Translations under genes and position numbers: made by a program | NCBI RefSeq assembly: GCF_004339545.1 | Contig: NZ_SMGD01000002.1 | Span: forward strand, 56,010 to 120,009 | Source of the DNA: Celerinatantimonas diazotrophica | Lineage (GTDB): Bacteria; Pseudomonadota; Gammaproteobacteria; Enterobacterales; Celerinatantimonadaceae | DNA length: 64,000 bases | Direction: 5' to 3' | The notes under the pieces: model-generated | The model's database searches: none | Seen by the model: only the letters and a program-made list of their open reading frames with translations | Told to the model about the DNA's origin: nothing | Shown here: positions 26,779 through 36,915 of the stretch, one piece after another | How the letters are laid out: every line of letters starts with the position of its first letter | Numbering within the stretch: position 1 is the stretch's first letter

Positions 26779-28038
26779 TTATTTTTTCTTCATTGCATCA
26801 AAGAATTCATCGTTGGTTTTAGTCATTGCAAGTTTATCGATGAGAAACTCCATCGCATCAATTTCATCCATTGGATGAACAATTTTACGCAGGATCCACA
26901 TCTTTTGTAATTCGTCGGCGGTGGTCAGTAACTCTTCGCGACGCGTCCCAGAACGGTTGATATCAATGGCAGGATAAACCCGTTTTTCAGCAATTTTACG
27001 ACTTAAGTGCAGTTCCATATTACCGGTACCTTTGAACTCTTCGTAAATCACTTCGTCCATTTTCGAACCCGTATCGATCAATGCAGTCGCAATAATGGTA
27101 AGGCTTCCGCCCTCTTCAACATTACGCGCAGCACCAAAAAACCGCTTCGGACGGTGCAGCGCATTCGCATCAACACCACCGGTGAGCACTTTCCCTGAAG
27201 ATGGAATAACGGTGTTATAAGCACGCGCTAAACGAGTGATAGAGTCAAGCAAAATCACCACATCTTTTTTGTGTTCAACTAAGCGTTTGGCTTTTTCAAT
27301 CACCATTTCAGCCACCTGCACGTGGCGGTTGGCCGGCTCATCAAAGGTCGATGCGATAACTTCCCCTTTGACCAGACGCTGCATCTCGGTCACTTCTTCG
27401 GGACGTTCATCGATTAAGAGAACCATCAATTCGCATTCAGGATGGTTAAATACAATATTTTGGGCAATGTTCTGCAGCAACATCGTTTTACCCGCTTTAG
27501 GCGGAGCAACAAGTAGGCCACGCTGACCTTTGCCGATCGGTGATGCTAAATCCAGAACACGTGCTGTAATATCTTCAGTTGAACCATTGCCCCGCTCCAT
27601 CCGTAGCCGTTTGGTTGCATGCAGCGGTGTTAAGTTCTCAAACAACACTTTGTTGCGAGAATTTTCCGGCTTGTCATGGTTCACTTCATTAATTTTCAAT
27701 AACGCAAAATAGCGTTCACCATCTTTAGGCGGACGAATTTTTCCGGCAATAGTATCACCAGTGCGTAGGTTAAAACGGCGGATCTGACTTGGCGATACGT
27801 AAATATCATCAGGTCCAGCCATATAGGAACTGTCTGCACTACGCAAAAAGCCAAATCCATCTTGAAGGATTTCTAGCACGCCGTTGCCAAAAATATCTTC
27901 GCCACTTTTGGCGTGTGCTTTCAGGATTGAAAAGATTATGTCTTGTTTACGTAGTCGGGCAAGATTTTCCAGCCCCATCTTCTCGCCTAGCGAGACCAGA
28001 TCGTGGACCGGCGTGTTTTTCAGCTCAGTTAGATTCAT
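26779..28038 (-). CDS. rho: Transcription termination factor Rho
   Basis: A hexameric RNA-dependent ATPase/helicase that ends transcription; 419 residues, identical in length to E. coli Rho. The N-terminal RNA-binding (OB) domain includes [20 protein letters not shown]. Walker A is [13 protein letters not shown], the Walker B region is [17 protein letters not shown], and [10 protein letters not shown] carries the arginine finger. The leader (28039-28286) lies between trxA and rho; in E. coli the corresponding leader is autoregulated, which may apply here. Confidence 0.98.
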   Translation of the reverse strand: MNLTELKNTPVHDLVSLGEKMGLENLARLRKQDIIFSILKAHAKSGEDIFGNGVLEILQDGFGFLRSADSSYMAGPDDIYVSPSQIRRFNLRTGDTIAGKIRPPKDGERYFALLKINEVNHDKPENSRNKVLFENLTPLHATKRLRMERGNGSTEDITARVLDLASPIGKGQRGLLVAPPKAGKTMLLQNIAQNIVFNHPECELMVLLIDERPEEVTEMQRLVKGEVIASTFDEPANRHVQVAEMVIEKAKRLVEHKKDVVILLDSITRLARAYNTVIPSSGKVLTGGVDANALHRPKRFFGAARNVEEGGSLTIIATALIDTGSKMDEVIYEEFKGTGNMELHLSRKIAEKRVYPAIDINRSGTRREELLTTADELQKMWILRKIVHPMDEIDAMEFLIDKLAMTKTNDEFFDAMKKK

Positions 28039-28232
28039 AATGGTGAGTTTCTTGATTGGTTAGAGATAAACCCCTAAACAGTGTTTATTTTTCAGATTTC
28101 GTTTAATCAAAAAGTAATGATAAGTGATTCGCTACAGACTGAAGTATGGAATGGGCCTTTGGGTCGGCACAGAAACTTCGAATAAATAAATTAGCACCGA
28201 TGCAAGAGAAAATCCAGTAAATTTAATCAATA

Positions 28233-28259
28233 AAGCAGACTCATTAACTAAGTCTGCTT
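28233..28259 (-). terminator. Terminator after trxA
   Basis: AAGCAGACT pairs with AGTCTGCTT (9-bp perfect stem, 9-nt loop), followed on the minus strand by TATTGATT. It separates trxA from rho, so rho probably has its own promoter. Confidence 0.65.
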
Positions 28260-28286
28260 GGTTCTGGTCTTTATTAAGAATACAAA

Positions 28287-28613
<327 letters not shown>

Positions 28614-28733
28614 CAGTTACTCCGGGTTACAATATGTAGGTCACAAAAAGTAAAAGTACTTTTCGTAATATTAGTCGTTCTATTTGAATAGATCCTGCTT
28701 ATTATTGCAACCCTAACCTGATATGCTTTAGTA

Positions 28734-30059
28734 ATGAGTAAAAAACACTTAACAGACCAGAAATTTGCCAATCTGGACCTCCAACCACAAGTGCTTAAAG
28801 CACTGGAGCAGCAAGGCTACGAATATTGCAGTGCTATTCAGGCAGAAAGTCTGCCGATTTTACTGCAAGGAAACGATATTGCCGGTCAGGCGCAAACCGG
28901 GACTGGCAAGACTTTAGCGTTCTTAATTGCCACATTTAACCACCTGCTGGTCACTCCCGAATTACCGCAGCGTCAAACCAATCAGCCTCGCGCGGTGGTG
29001 ATGGCACCTACGCGGGAATTAGCCATTCAAATTCACCGTGATGCCAAAATACTGGCTAAAGAGACCGGACTAAAAATGGGGTTAGTCTACGGCGGTGAAG
29101 GTTATGAAAGCCAGCGCCAAGTTCTCGATGAAGGTGTAGATATACTGATCGGCACCACCGGGCGGATGCTCGATTACTACAAACAGGGGATTTTTGATCT
29201 TAAAGCCGTGCAAGTATTGGTGCTTGATGAAGCCGACCGGATGTTCGATTTAGGATTTATCAAAGATATTCGCTATTTAATCCATCGAATGAGTACTCCG
29301 AAAGAGCGATTAAACATGCTATTTTCCGCAACCTTGTCGTATAAGGTCAAAGAACTAGCATTCGAACACATGAATGAACCGAAACACATTGTGATCGAAC
29401 CAGAACATATGACCAGTGAGCGGATCTCTGAAGAGCTATTTTATCCATCTAATAACGAAAAAATGGCGCTATTCCAAACTATCCTTGAAGAGGAATGGCC
29501 CGACAAAGCAATTGTGTTTGCCAATACCAAACATCGCTGTGAAGAGATTTGGGCCCACTTAAAAGCCGATGGCCATCGCGTCGGAATGCTTACGGGTGAC
29601 ATTGCTCAACGTAAACGCTCAAAAATCTTAGAGCAGTTTACCCAAGGCAGTATTGATATTCTGGTCGCAACCGATGTTGCAGCGCGTGGACTACATATTC
29701 CCCATGTTACGGTTGTCTTTAACTATGACCTGCCTGATGATGCAGAAGACTACGTTCACCGTATTGGCCGAACAGGTCGCGCGGGGGAAACCGGCAAAGC
29801 AATCAGCTTAGCCTGTGAAGAGTATGTCTTCAACTTGCCAGCTATCGAAGAGTACATCAAACATACGATCCCGGTCACCCAGCACAATCCTGAGGCAATT
29901 TTAGATGACCTGCCAGCCCCGGTAAAAATTCACCGTTCACGTAATAATAACCGTGGCGGTAGTAATAAAAAAAATGGTGACAGGTCCCGGCGCGGCAATT
30001 CTCGCAACCGTCGGCGCAGTAATAGTGGCTCGCACAACAGCCATGCCAAACAAGCTTAG
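28734..30059 (+). CDS. rhlB: ATP-dependent RNA helicase RhlB
   Basis: A DEAD-box helicase, a part of the RNA degradosome in E. coli, 441 residues. The Q-motif is in [14 protein letters not shown], Walker A is [13 protein letters not shown], then [13 protein letters not shown] (DEAD), SATLS (motif III) and [14 protein letters not shown] (motif VI). The C-terminal tail is rich in Asn, Arg, Ser and Gly ([20 protein letters not shown]), a disordered RNA-binding extension. The start is 120 bp from trxA. gppA follows 9 bp after the stop. Confidence 0.96.
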   Translation: MSKKHLTDQKFANLDLQPQVLKALEQQGYEYCSAIQAESLPILLQGNDIAGQAQTGTGKTLAFLIATFNHLLVTPELPQRQTNQPRAVVMAPTRELAIQIHRDAKILAKETGLKMGLVYGGEGYESQRQVLDEGVDILIGTTGRMLDYYKQGIFDLKAVQVLVLDEADRMFDLGFIKDIRYLIHRMSTPKERLNMLFSATLSYKVKELAFEHMNEPKHIVIEPEHMTSERISEELFYPSNNEKMALFQTILEEEWPDKAIVFANTKHRCEEIWAHLKADGHRVGMLTGDIAQRKRSKILEQFTQGSIDILVATDVAARGLHIPHVTVVFNYDLPDDAEDYVHRIGRTGRAGETGKAISLACEEYVFNLPAIEEYIKHTIPVTQHNPEAILDDLPAPVKIHRSRNNNRGGSNKKNGDRSRRGNSRNRRRSNSGSHNSHAKQA

Positions 30060-30068
30060 GAGTCAAAT

Positions 30069-31565
30069 GTGACGTCGCCCTTGTACGCTGCTATTGATTT
30101 AGGTTCGAACAGTTTCCATATGTTGATCGTACGCGAAGTCGATGGTGCCGTGCAGACCGTTGCGAAAATCAAGCGGAAAGTCCGTTTAGCTGCCGGGCTG
30201 GGTGAAGATAATCAGCTAGATGAGGCCGCGATGATGCGCGGTTGGCAGTGCTTAAGCCTGTTTGCCGAACAGTTACAGGATATCTCGCCACCAAATGTCG
30301 TGATTGTTGCCACAGCCACGCTGCGTCAGGCTGTCAATCGAGAGCAGTTTATCGGTAAGGCTGAGCGGATTTTAAACCATCCGATTCAGGTGATTAGTGG
30401 CGATCAGGAAGCCCAAATCATCTACCGAGGCGTCGCCTGCACCAGCAGCGGACGCGGTCAACGTCTGGTGATTGATATTGGTGGCGCCAGTACCGAACTC
30501 ATTATTGGTGAGAAAAATCGGACCCTGCTACTTAACAGTCTCCATATGGGGTGCGTCACTTGGCTTAACCGCCATTTTAACTTGTCGGAACCCCTCACCA
30601 AAGAGCAGTTTAACCACGCGATCACGGCTGCCAAGGCAATCTTATCGCCTTATTTGAGTAGCTATCGACGTCTCGGTTGGCAAAGCTGTATCGGCGCCTC
30701 CGGTACGATTCAAGCCGTTCAGGAAATCATGTTGGCTCAGCAGTTAGGCGAGCCAATGACGCTGAAAAAGCTTTATCAACTACGCAATCAAGTATTAGCC
30801 TGTGGACAACTTGAACAGTTACAGTTAAATGGTTTGAGTGCTGATCGAACCCCTGTTTTTCCAAGTGGCTTGGCGATCTTAATCGCATTGTTTGAAGAGC
30901 TTAAAATTAAGCAGATGAGTTTGGCTGGCGGCGCTCTTCGTGAAGGATTGGTCTATGGATTGCTCAGTCAACAAAGCTCATCGAGTGTACGCACACAAAC
31001 TGCGCAGAGTTTTCAAAAACGCCATCGAATCGATGCCAAACATGCGCAACTAGTATGTGATTATGCGCTCCAACTTGCCGCACAAGTCACCCCCGGATTG
31101 GATCACCATGAGCGGCAAATGTTGCGTTATTCTGCCATGTTTCACGAGGTCGGACTTAACATTGAATTTAAGCGCGCCCCAGAGCATGCTGCATATATTA
31201 TCGATCACAGCGACCTGCCAGGTTTTAGTCTAGAACAGAAACATCTGATTTCGGCTATCTTGCTCAATCAACGTGACAGTTGGCAACTGATACCGCTCAA
31301 ACGCCAGCGTGCCGTCACCTACTCACGCGCATTGATGTTAACCCGGATACTGCGTATCGCCATTATCTTAAGTATGCGCCGCTCTCAGCACCAGTGCTTA
31401 TCGATTAATTTGCTCCAACAGATTGATAATCCAAACCACTGGACCCTCAATATGCCACCGGGTTGGTTAGATGATTATCCGTTGCGTAGCGCTGAATTAC
31501 AGCTTGAACAACAGAATCAACCCGAGGCAGACCTCACTTTGGAAATTAACGAACTTATCGCCTAA
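30069..31565 (+). CDS. gppA: Guanosine pentaphosphate phosphohydrolase / exopolyphosphatase
   Basis: A member of the Ppx/GppA family of 498 residues, which turns pppGpp into ppGpp and degrades polyphosphate. The ASKHA ATPase motifs are visible: AIDLGSNSFHMLIVRE (phosphate 1) and LVIDIGGASTELIIG (phosphate 2). The C-terminal half is an HD-like domain (MFHEVGLNIEF). The start is GTG preceded by AGGAG. It follows rhlB in the same operon, as in E. coli. Ppx activity is possible but the rhlB context favours GppA. Confidence 0.95.
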   Translation: MTSPLYAAIDLGSNSFHMLIVREVDGAVQTVAKIKRKVRLAAGLGEDNQLDEAAMMRGWQCLSLFAEQLQDISPPNVVIVATATLRQAVNREQFIGKAERILNHPIQVISGDQEAQIIYRGVACTSSGRGQRLVIDIGGASTELIIGEKNRTLLLNSLHMGCVTWLNRHFNLSEPLTKEQFNHAITAAKAILSPYLSSYRRLGWQSCIGASGTIQAVQEIMLAQQLGEPMTLKKLYQLRNQVLACGQLEQLQLNGLSADRTPVFPSGLAILIALFEELKIKQMSLAGGALREGLVYGLLSQQSSSSVRTQTAQSFQKRHRIDAKHAQLVCDYALQLAAQVTPGLDHHERQMLRYSAMFHEVGLNIEFKRAPEHAAYIIDHSDLPGFSLEQKHLISAILLNQRDSWQLIPLKRQRAVTYSRALMLTRILRIAIILSMRRSQHQCLSINLLQQIDNPNHWTLNMPPGWLDDYPLRSAELQLEQQNQPEADLTLEINELIA

Positions 31566-32100
31566 TGCAATAATCTGCTTGGTACAGTTGATTAAACGGC
31601 GAACTAAATTGCAACATAGCCTGAACCACTGGCAATGGTTCGTCATGAAGATTTGCCACCTGTGCCACGGTACAACCAAGCGAAAACGGGTACTGCCAGC
31701 CAAGATTTGCCATGGGTTCAAAGCCAAAACGCGGATAATAATCAGGCAACCCCATCACAACTAATGCATCGTAATTGCGCAGACGCAACTGTTCAATCCC
31801 CACCTTCACCATAGCCGAACCAATACCATCTCCTTGATATTTTGGAATCACAGCCATCGGCTCTAAAATCATCATTCGTAATTGTTCTTCGCCAGCCAAC
31901 GAGATAGGACTTGCGAACAAATGGCCGCTAACATGTCCATCAACCTCAGCAATCAACGACAAAAATTCCGTTTGCACGGCGCGAATGGCTTCAACAAATT
32001 TCGCTTCTTGAGGGCGTTGAAATACCTGAATATAAATCTGGCGAATCGCATCATAATCGCTTGGTCGAGCAATACGAAATGTTGGGCTCAAACTACTCAT
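31555..32100 (-). CDS. GNAT-family N-acetyltransferase
   Basis: A 181-residue acetyltransferase. The acetyl-CoA motif A is in MAVIPKYQGDGIGSAMVKVG (the Q/R-x-x-G-x-G pattern), preceded by beta-strand MMILEPMAV, and it ends with the YYPRFGFEPMANLGW region typical of the YhbS-like branch. It overlaps the end of gppA by 11 bp on the opposite strand. Substrate unknown. Confidence 0.92.
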   Translation of the reverse strand: MSSLSPTFRIARPSDYDAIRQIYIQVFQRPQEAKFVEAIRAVQTEFLSLIAEVDGHVSGHLFASPISLAGEEQLRMMILEPMAVIPKYQGDGIGSAMVKVGIEQLRLRNYDALVVMGLPDYYPRFGFEPMANLGWQYPFSLGCTVAQVANLHDEPLPVVQAMLQFSSPFNQLYQADYCIRR

Positions 32101-32381
32101 TAAATCGTACTCCCTAATAACCGGTATCGGGATTGCTTCACAGACAAAAATCCTCCTTGATTGCTCCGATAGTCATCGAACACCATGGCTGTTATCAAAA
32201 TCTATTTAAGCATAGAAGCTTTATCGCCGATTTGTTATAAACAATCCAACTTGGCAAGAACTTTGAATTTAGCACTGAAAGAGTTGGTACGTAAAACACA
32301 ATTCCCCCACACACCAAGCAGCCTGTGATAAGATTTAGCGCTTTCGTCCTCTGGTATTGTTGGTAAAGGATTTAATCAGTC

Positions 32382-33260
32382 ATGGGCTATGAATGGCTCG
32401 CTCTTATCTCAGCTGCACTCTGGGCTTTAACCAGCCTGATCTCTGTCACTCCGGCCCAACACTTAGGGGCATTTAGCTATAGCCGGTGGCGGATGGCTGT
32501 CGTCACTGTAATTTTAGCACTGTTAAGCCTATTTACGCAGGGCCTGAAGAGCATTCATGGTGTCGATTTTATTTGGCTTATCAGCTCCGGTGTGATTGGG
32601 ATCTTCTTCGGTGATACAGCCTTGTTTGCCTGTATGAATCGAATTGGTCCACGTCGTGCACAACTTTTATTTACCTGCAATGCAATTTTTTCGCCCGTGT
32701 TTGGGATTCTGTTTTTTCACGAAACACTCTCGTTGACTCAACTCGCGGGGGCGACATTGTTATTAATCGGTGTCGCATTGGCAATTCTATTTGGTAGAAA
32801 TCAATCCAATCGCTGGGAGGCTATCCGTGGTCCATTGATGATCGCCATTTTACTGGGATTAGCCTCAGCATTGGGTCAAAGTTTAGGCTCAGTCTTAGCC
32901 AAACCGGCGATGCACGCAAATACCGATGCCATATCAGCTTCCATGATTCGCATGGCTTCAGCATTGCTCGCGCATCTCATTTTATGGTGGCGAGCCCCCC
33001 AGTTGGCTCGCTCTATCCATCCCATGAACCGTTCCATTTTCAAATATGTCTTTGCCAATGGTTTTCTGGCAATGGCGGTGGGTATGACATTAATTTTATA
33101 CGCACTACGCCATGGCGATGTTGGGTTAGTCGCACTATTTTCAGCCACAACACCGATCATGATCTTACCCATGCTGTGGTTCTATACCAAACAAGCCCCT
33201 ACACGCAGTGCCTGGGTCGCTTCGGCGTTGGTCGTCGTTGGGACCGGATTTCTTTTATAA
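32382..33260 (+). CDS. DMT-family (EamA) transporter
   Basis: A 292-residue inner-membrane permease with ten hydrophobic segments arranged as two EamA repeats (N-terminal repeat to about residue 140, then the second from about 150). Features include ALWALTSLISVTPAQHLG and the second-repeat end ASALVVVGTGFLL. The substrate cannot be inferred. It is a single gene; the next 435 bp hold the decayed cdaR remnant. Confidence 0.9.
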   Translation: MGYEWLALISAALWALTSLISVTPAQHLGAFSYSRWRMAVVTVILALLSLFTQGLKSIHGVDFIWLISSGVIGIFFGDTALFACMNRIGPRRAQLLFTCNAIFSPVFGILFFHETLSLTQLAGATLLLIGVALAILFGRNQSNRWEAIRGPLMIAILLGLASALGQSLGSVLAKPAMHANTDAISASMIRMASALLAHLILWWRAPQLARSIHPMNRSIFKYVFANGFLAMAVGMTLILYALRHGDVGLVALFSATTPIMILPMLWFYTKQAPTRSAWVASALVVVGTGFLL

Positions 33261-33317
33261 TTCTACCAAAAGGTTAACAACCTAAACGACCTCTCAACAA
33301 CGAAGCGATGATGAGCG

Positions 33318-33626
33318 GTCGTTACGCTTACCAATATGGTTGGACTATCTTCGCAACAGTGGTAGAGCACAGAGTTGACTCGTCCGCTAGAGCGGCTAAA
33401 TGCTATGGATACAAACGGATTATTCCGTAAGACTTTACTGACATAATTTGACCATAACATTCAACCAACCCTAACGGCCAATGCACAATACATTCATCGA
33501 AGCACGCTGGAATATCGTCTTAATAAGGTTCACGATCTGACAGGGCTGGATATCCGCAATCACTTTTTTGATCACATGTTATGGTAGATCGGATTGCAAC
33601 TTAACGAGGCACTCAGCCAACAATAA
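33318..33626 (+). pseudogene. cdaR: Remnant of a CdaR/SdaR-type transcriptional regulator (C-terminal part)
   Basis: One reading frame running without frameshift from about 33318 to the stop at 33624-33626 reads ELTRPLERL, then HNIQPTLTANAQYIHRSTLE, then YRLNKVHDLTGLDIRN and IGLQLNEALS. This is the C-terminal helix-turn-helix of the PucR/CdaR family, which controls glycerate and glucarate use in E. coli. Three in-frame stops interrupt it: TAG at 33363-33365, TAA at 33444-33446 and TAG at 33585-33587. The N-terminal two-thirds are gone. It looks like gene decay by point mutation after partial deletion. Confidence 0.8.
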
Positions 33627-33695
33627 TACAGTGCTTTCTTATTCATCCAGCCTTCATTAAACTAGCTTTACCATATTATTGATTAATGATTACTT

Positions 33696-34085
33696 GTGGA
33701 ACAAAGCTCGCAAGCCAACGCTCATCAAGCACCACAACCCGATCGCACCGAAAAAAGGCTGTCTACTCTTGAAAAAGATAAGATGCGGCTTTGGAAAATG
33801 TACAATGACCATCATGCGCAACTCGATCAACTGACGCATAGACTGGATGAATTAAATCAAATGCAGGGTCAACAACTGCAGAGTGAACAACAATTCAATC
33901 AGCAAAGTGGGCAACTTCACCAAGAGTTAAAGCAGCTCTCATATACATTGAAACGCACTCGCAGACTATTATATCTGGCGGTCATTTTATTGTTGTTAGT
34001 GAGTATTAGTCAGGTTGACTGGCAGCCATTGTGGCATGCCAGTCAACAGGCATTTAGCTTACTGCAGGCTCGAATGGCCAGCTAG
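33696..34085 (+). CDS. Coiled-coil membrane protein, hypothetical, 129 aa
   Basis: Not recognised. GTG start at 33696 with no strong ribosome site. Residues 20-88 form a Gln-rich coiled coil (LDQLTHRLDELNQMQGQQLQ); residues 92-105 are a short membrane anchor (LLYLAVILLLLVSI), followed by a 25-residue tail. A single-anchor protein with its coiled coil in the cytoplasm is the likely topology. It overlaps the 3' end of cueR by 27 bp on the opposite strand. Confidence 0.65.
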   Translation: MEQSSQANAHQAPQPDRTEKRLSTLEKDKMRLWKMYNDHHAQLDQLTHRLDELNQMQGQQLQSEQQFNQQSGQLHQELKQLSYTLKRTRRLLYLAVILLLLVSISQVDWQPLWHASQQAFSLLQARMAS

Positions 34086-34457
34086 CGAATCTAGGATCGG
34101 ACAATCAGGCAAATTGTTTCCGGCGCAGCACCCTACCAGTTGATGCAAGCTATCACGGAGTTTCGACAACTGTGCAATACGCTCTTCGATCTCATTTAAA
34201 TGCGTTGTGGCAATGCGTCTCACATCTGATGAGGCCCTATTTTTATTGACATAAAGCGAAAGTAATTGCTCACATTGCTCTAAACTAAAACCGATTTTTC
34301 GACAATTCCCTAAAAACCGCAATTGGTCCAATTGGGCCTGACTGTAACTGCGATAACCATTATCCGCACGTCGCGCCCGAACCAATCCAATGTCATGATA
34401 ATATCGAACCGTTTTTACCGATAAACCACATCGCTTTGCAACTTCGCCGATCTTCAT
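34059..34457 (-). CDS. cueR: Copper-responsive MerR-family regulator CueR
   Basis: A 132-residue activator that senses Cu(I). It has an N-terminal MerR helix-turn-helix (MKIGEVAKRCGLSVKTVRYY), a dimerisation helix, and the copper-binding loop near the C-terminus (VGCCAGNNLPDCPIL, with cysteines spaced as in CueR). GGGGGAAAAATC precedes the ATG. It lies 42 bp downstream of copA in the same direction, so the two are probably co-transcribed; in E. coli they are separate. Its target is the site at 36885-36915. Confidence 0.95.
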   Translation of the reverse strand: MKIGEVAKRCGLSVKTVRYYHDIGLVRARRADNGYRSYSQAQLDQLRFLGNCRKIGFSLEQCEQLLSLYVNKNRASSDVRRIATTHLNEIEERIAQLSKLRDSLHQLVGCCAGNNLPDCPILDSLAGHSSLQ

Positions 34458-34499
34458 GATTTTTCCCCCTGCCGCCTATCATCAAATGAAAGCACCCAC

Positions 34500-36848
34500 T
34501 CAATGGCGGGATGGCCGCCAACGTGTCAAGCGAACGGAGTTAGTGACCACTGACACAGAACTAAGCGCCATCGCAGCCCCAGCAATCGCTGGGTTGAGCA
34601 AGCCACAAGCCGCTAACGGAATGCCAATTACGTTATAGCCAAATGCCCAAAATAAATTCTGTTGGATAATCCGCCAAGTTTGACGAGCCAGACTCACCGC
34701 ATCGGCAACCAACAACGGTTCATCCCGCATCAACGCAACATCAGCACTCTCAATCGCTAGATCACTCCCGCTGCCCATCGCAATACCAACATCAGCCTGT
34801 GCTAAGGCAGGCGCATCGTTCACGCCATCCCCCACCATCAGCACATGATGGCCTTGCTGCTGACGAGTTTTGACCTCGTTAAGTTTATCTTGAGGTTTAA
34901 GTTCACCTTGCCAATCAGTGAGTCCCAATTGGTGCGCTAAAACATCGGCAACGCGCTGCTGGTCCCCCGTTAACATCACACTTGCGACACCAACACGCTG
35001 TAACTGGGCAATCGCGGCCGCGGCATCTTCACGAACCGGATCCGCCGTTGCGATAATCCCCTGTATTTTGCCATCAATCGCCACATAAATACTCGAACCA
35101 CTGGCGTCCATCGCCGCCATTCGCTCTTGCCAACGCTCGCTGAGCGCGATGTTAAATTTCTCAAGCAGCGCCTGATTCCCAATCAGTATATTAGTCTGAT
35201 CATCGTTATCAAGCTTGGCTGAAATACCCATACCAGGATAGCTATCGAAATGGTCCAACTCTATCAAGGGCTGGTCATTGGCCGCTAACATAGCTTTTGC
35301 CAACGGATGTTGACTGCCCTGTTGAGCACTCGCAACTAATTGCAATAACAGCGCTTGGTCGCCATCACACGCAACAGCATGAAGTTTCGGCTCACCCACT
35401 GTTAGCGTCCCTGTTTTATCAAAAATAACCTGGTCAACCTGCCGAGTTTTCTCCAATGCATCAATATTGCGATATAAAATACCATAGCGAGCACCACTGC
35501 CCGTCCCTGCCACTAACGCCGTTGGAATCGCTAATCCCAATGAACAAGGGCAGGCGATGACCAAAACAGAAATAGCAGCAATGCCACCATTGGCCCAATC
35601 GTCGAAAACGAAGCCCCAAACCAATAAGCTTACAACCGCAACGCACAATACAATCGGCACAAAATAAAAGCTGATTTTATCGGCCAATTTTTGCACAGGT
35701 GCTTTACCCGATTGGGCATCGCTGACCATCTGGATCATTCTTCCCAAAGTACTGTCTTCGTTGGCTCGGGTCACTTCGATTTTAACTAGCCCTTCACCAT
35801 TAAGACTTCCCGCCAGAACATTGTCGCCTTCAGGGTGAGCAACCGGTTCACTTTCACCGGTAATGAGCGCCTCATTAAACGCTGAACTGCCCCAGCGAAC
35901 GATCCCATCGGCAGGAACTTTTTCACCAGGTTTGATCAATAGCCAATCGCCCACTTTCAGGCTATCGACACTCACATCGACGCTATTATCACCATCAATC
36001 CGATGGGCCTGCATCGGTGCTTCATTAATGAGCTCGGAAACCGCTTTAGCCGCACGCGCTTTCGCCCGGGACTCAAGGTACCGCCCAAACACAATGAGCG
36101 TAATAATGACTGCCGCCCCATCAAAATACAGATGTTGCGAATAGCCAGTTAAATAAAGCCAGACACTATATCCATACGCAGCGAACGTTCCCATGGTTAC
36201 CAGTGTATCCATGCTGCTCGAACGATTACGTAGCGCATGCCAGGCGCCTTTGATAAACGGCCAACCAATGACAAATTCCACCGGAGTCGCTAACAGCCAC
36301 TGCCAGCCCCCCGGAAGAGCGGCGATAGGAACGATCATTGGCACCAGGAGCGGGATTGTCAGCACAATGCTCACGACCAATCGCCATGGAAAATCCGCGC
36401 TCGTTTTCGGTGCCTCAGGCTTTACCGCAGAAGAGTCGCCTTCTACTTCGTAGCCTGCATTTTCAATCGCCTGTCTAAGCGTACTCTCTAAGCCAAGGCC
36501 CGCAACAGTTGTGATATTGGCTTGGCCAAGCGCATAGTTCACTTCGGCATGAATCACCCCAGGAACTTTAGCCAGTGCGCGTTCCACCGCAGCAGAGCAA
36601 CCTGCACAACGCATCCCTTTAATGTGCACTAAGCTCTCTTCAGTTGCTGCTGGGTAACCCGCTTTATCCAGAGCTTCAACAACCTCCCCTAATGAATTAA
36701 GGTCATCTAGTTCGATATGCGCTTGGTTAAGAGCTAGGTTCACACTAGCGGTTTTCACCACACCCAGATCATTGAGCGTTTGCTCGACTCGGCTTGAGCA
36801 GCCAGCACAACGCATCCCTTCAACAGGGATCGTTAATGAATCAGACAT
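34500..36848 (-). CDS. copA: Copper-exporting P-type ATPase CopA
   Basis: Pumps Cu(I) out of the cytoplasm; 782 residues. There are two N-terminal metal-binding domains, each with the motif MRCAGCS (about residues 11 and 79), followed by six to eight membrane segments including the transport CPC (VIACPCSLGLAIP). The phosphorylation site is FDKTGTLTVGEPK and the hinge is VGDGVNDAPALAQADVGIAM. The ATG at 36846-36848 is chosen because GAGGAG lies six bases before it; an earlier GTG in frame (36878) would fall at the transcription start. It is driven by the CueR site just upstream. Confidence 0.96.
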   Translation of the reverse strand: MSDSLTIPVEGMRCAGCSSRVEQTLNDLGVVKTASVNLALNQAHIELDDLNSLGEVVEALDKAGYPAATEESLVHIKGMRCAGCSAAVERALAKVPGVIHAEVNYALGQANITTVAGLGLESTLRQAIENAGYEVEGDSSAVKPEAPKTSADFPWRLVVSIVLTIPLLVPMIVPIAALPGGWQWLLATPVEFVIGWPFIKGAWHALRNRSSSMDTLVTMGTFAAYGYSVWLYLTGYSQHLYFDGAAVIITLIVFGRYLESRAKARAAKAVSELINEAPMQAHRIDGDNSVDVSVDSLKVGDWLLIKPGEKVPADGIVRWGSSAFNEALITGESEPVAHPEGDNVLAGSLNGEGLVKIEVTRANEDSTLGRMIQMVSDAQSGKAPVQKLADKISFYFVPIVLCVAVVSLLVWGFVFDDWANGGIAAISVLVIACPCSLGLAIPTALVAGTGSGARYGILYRNIDALEKTRQVDQVIFDKTGTLTVGEPKLHAVACDGDQALLLQLVASAQQGSQHPLAKAMLAANDQPLIELDHFDSYPGMGISAKLDNDDQTNILIGNQALLEKFNIALSERWQERMAAMDASGSSIYVAIDGKIQGIIATADPVREDAAAAIAQLQRVGVASVMLTGDQQRVADVLAHQLGLTDWQGELKPQDKLNEVKTRQQQGHHVLMVGDGVNDAPALAQADVGIAMGSGSDLAIESADVALMRDEPLLVADAVSLARQTWRIIQQNLFWAFGYNVIGIPLAACGLLNPAIAGAAMALSSVSVVTNSVRLTRWRPSRH

Positions 36849-36884
36849 TGTCATCTCCTCATGGTCACTTTTGGACACGCATTC

Positions 36885-36915
36885 ACTATAAACCTTCCCA
36901 CAACAGTAAGGTCAA
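36885..36915 (-). promoter_or_regulatory. CueR-dependent copA promoter
   Basis: On the minus strand TTGACC (-35, 36910-36915) and TATAGT (-10, 36885-36890) are separated by exactly 19 bp, the overlong spacer characteristic of MerR-family promoters. A dyad in the spacer (36892-36912) has half-sites ACCTTCC and AGTAAGGT-like, close to the E. coli CueR operator. The transcription start should be near 36878, about 30 bp before the copA ATG. Confidence 0.85.
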
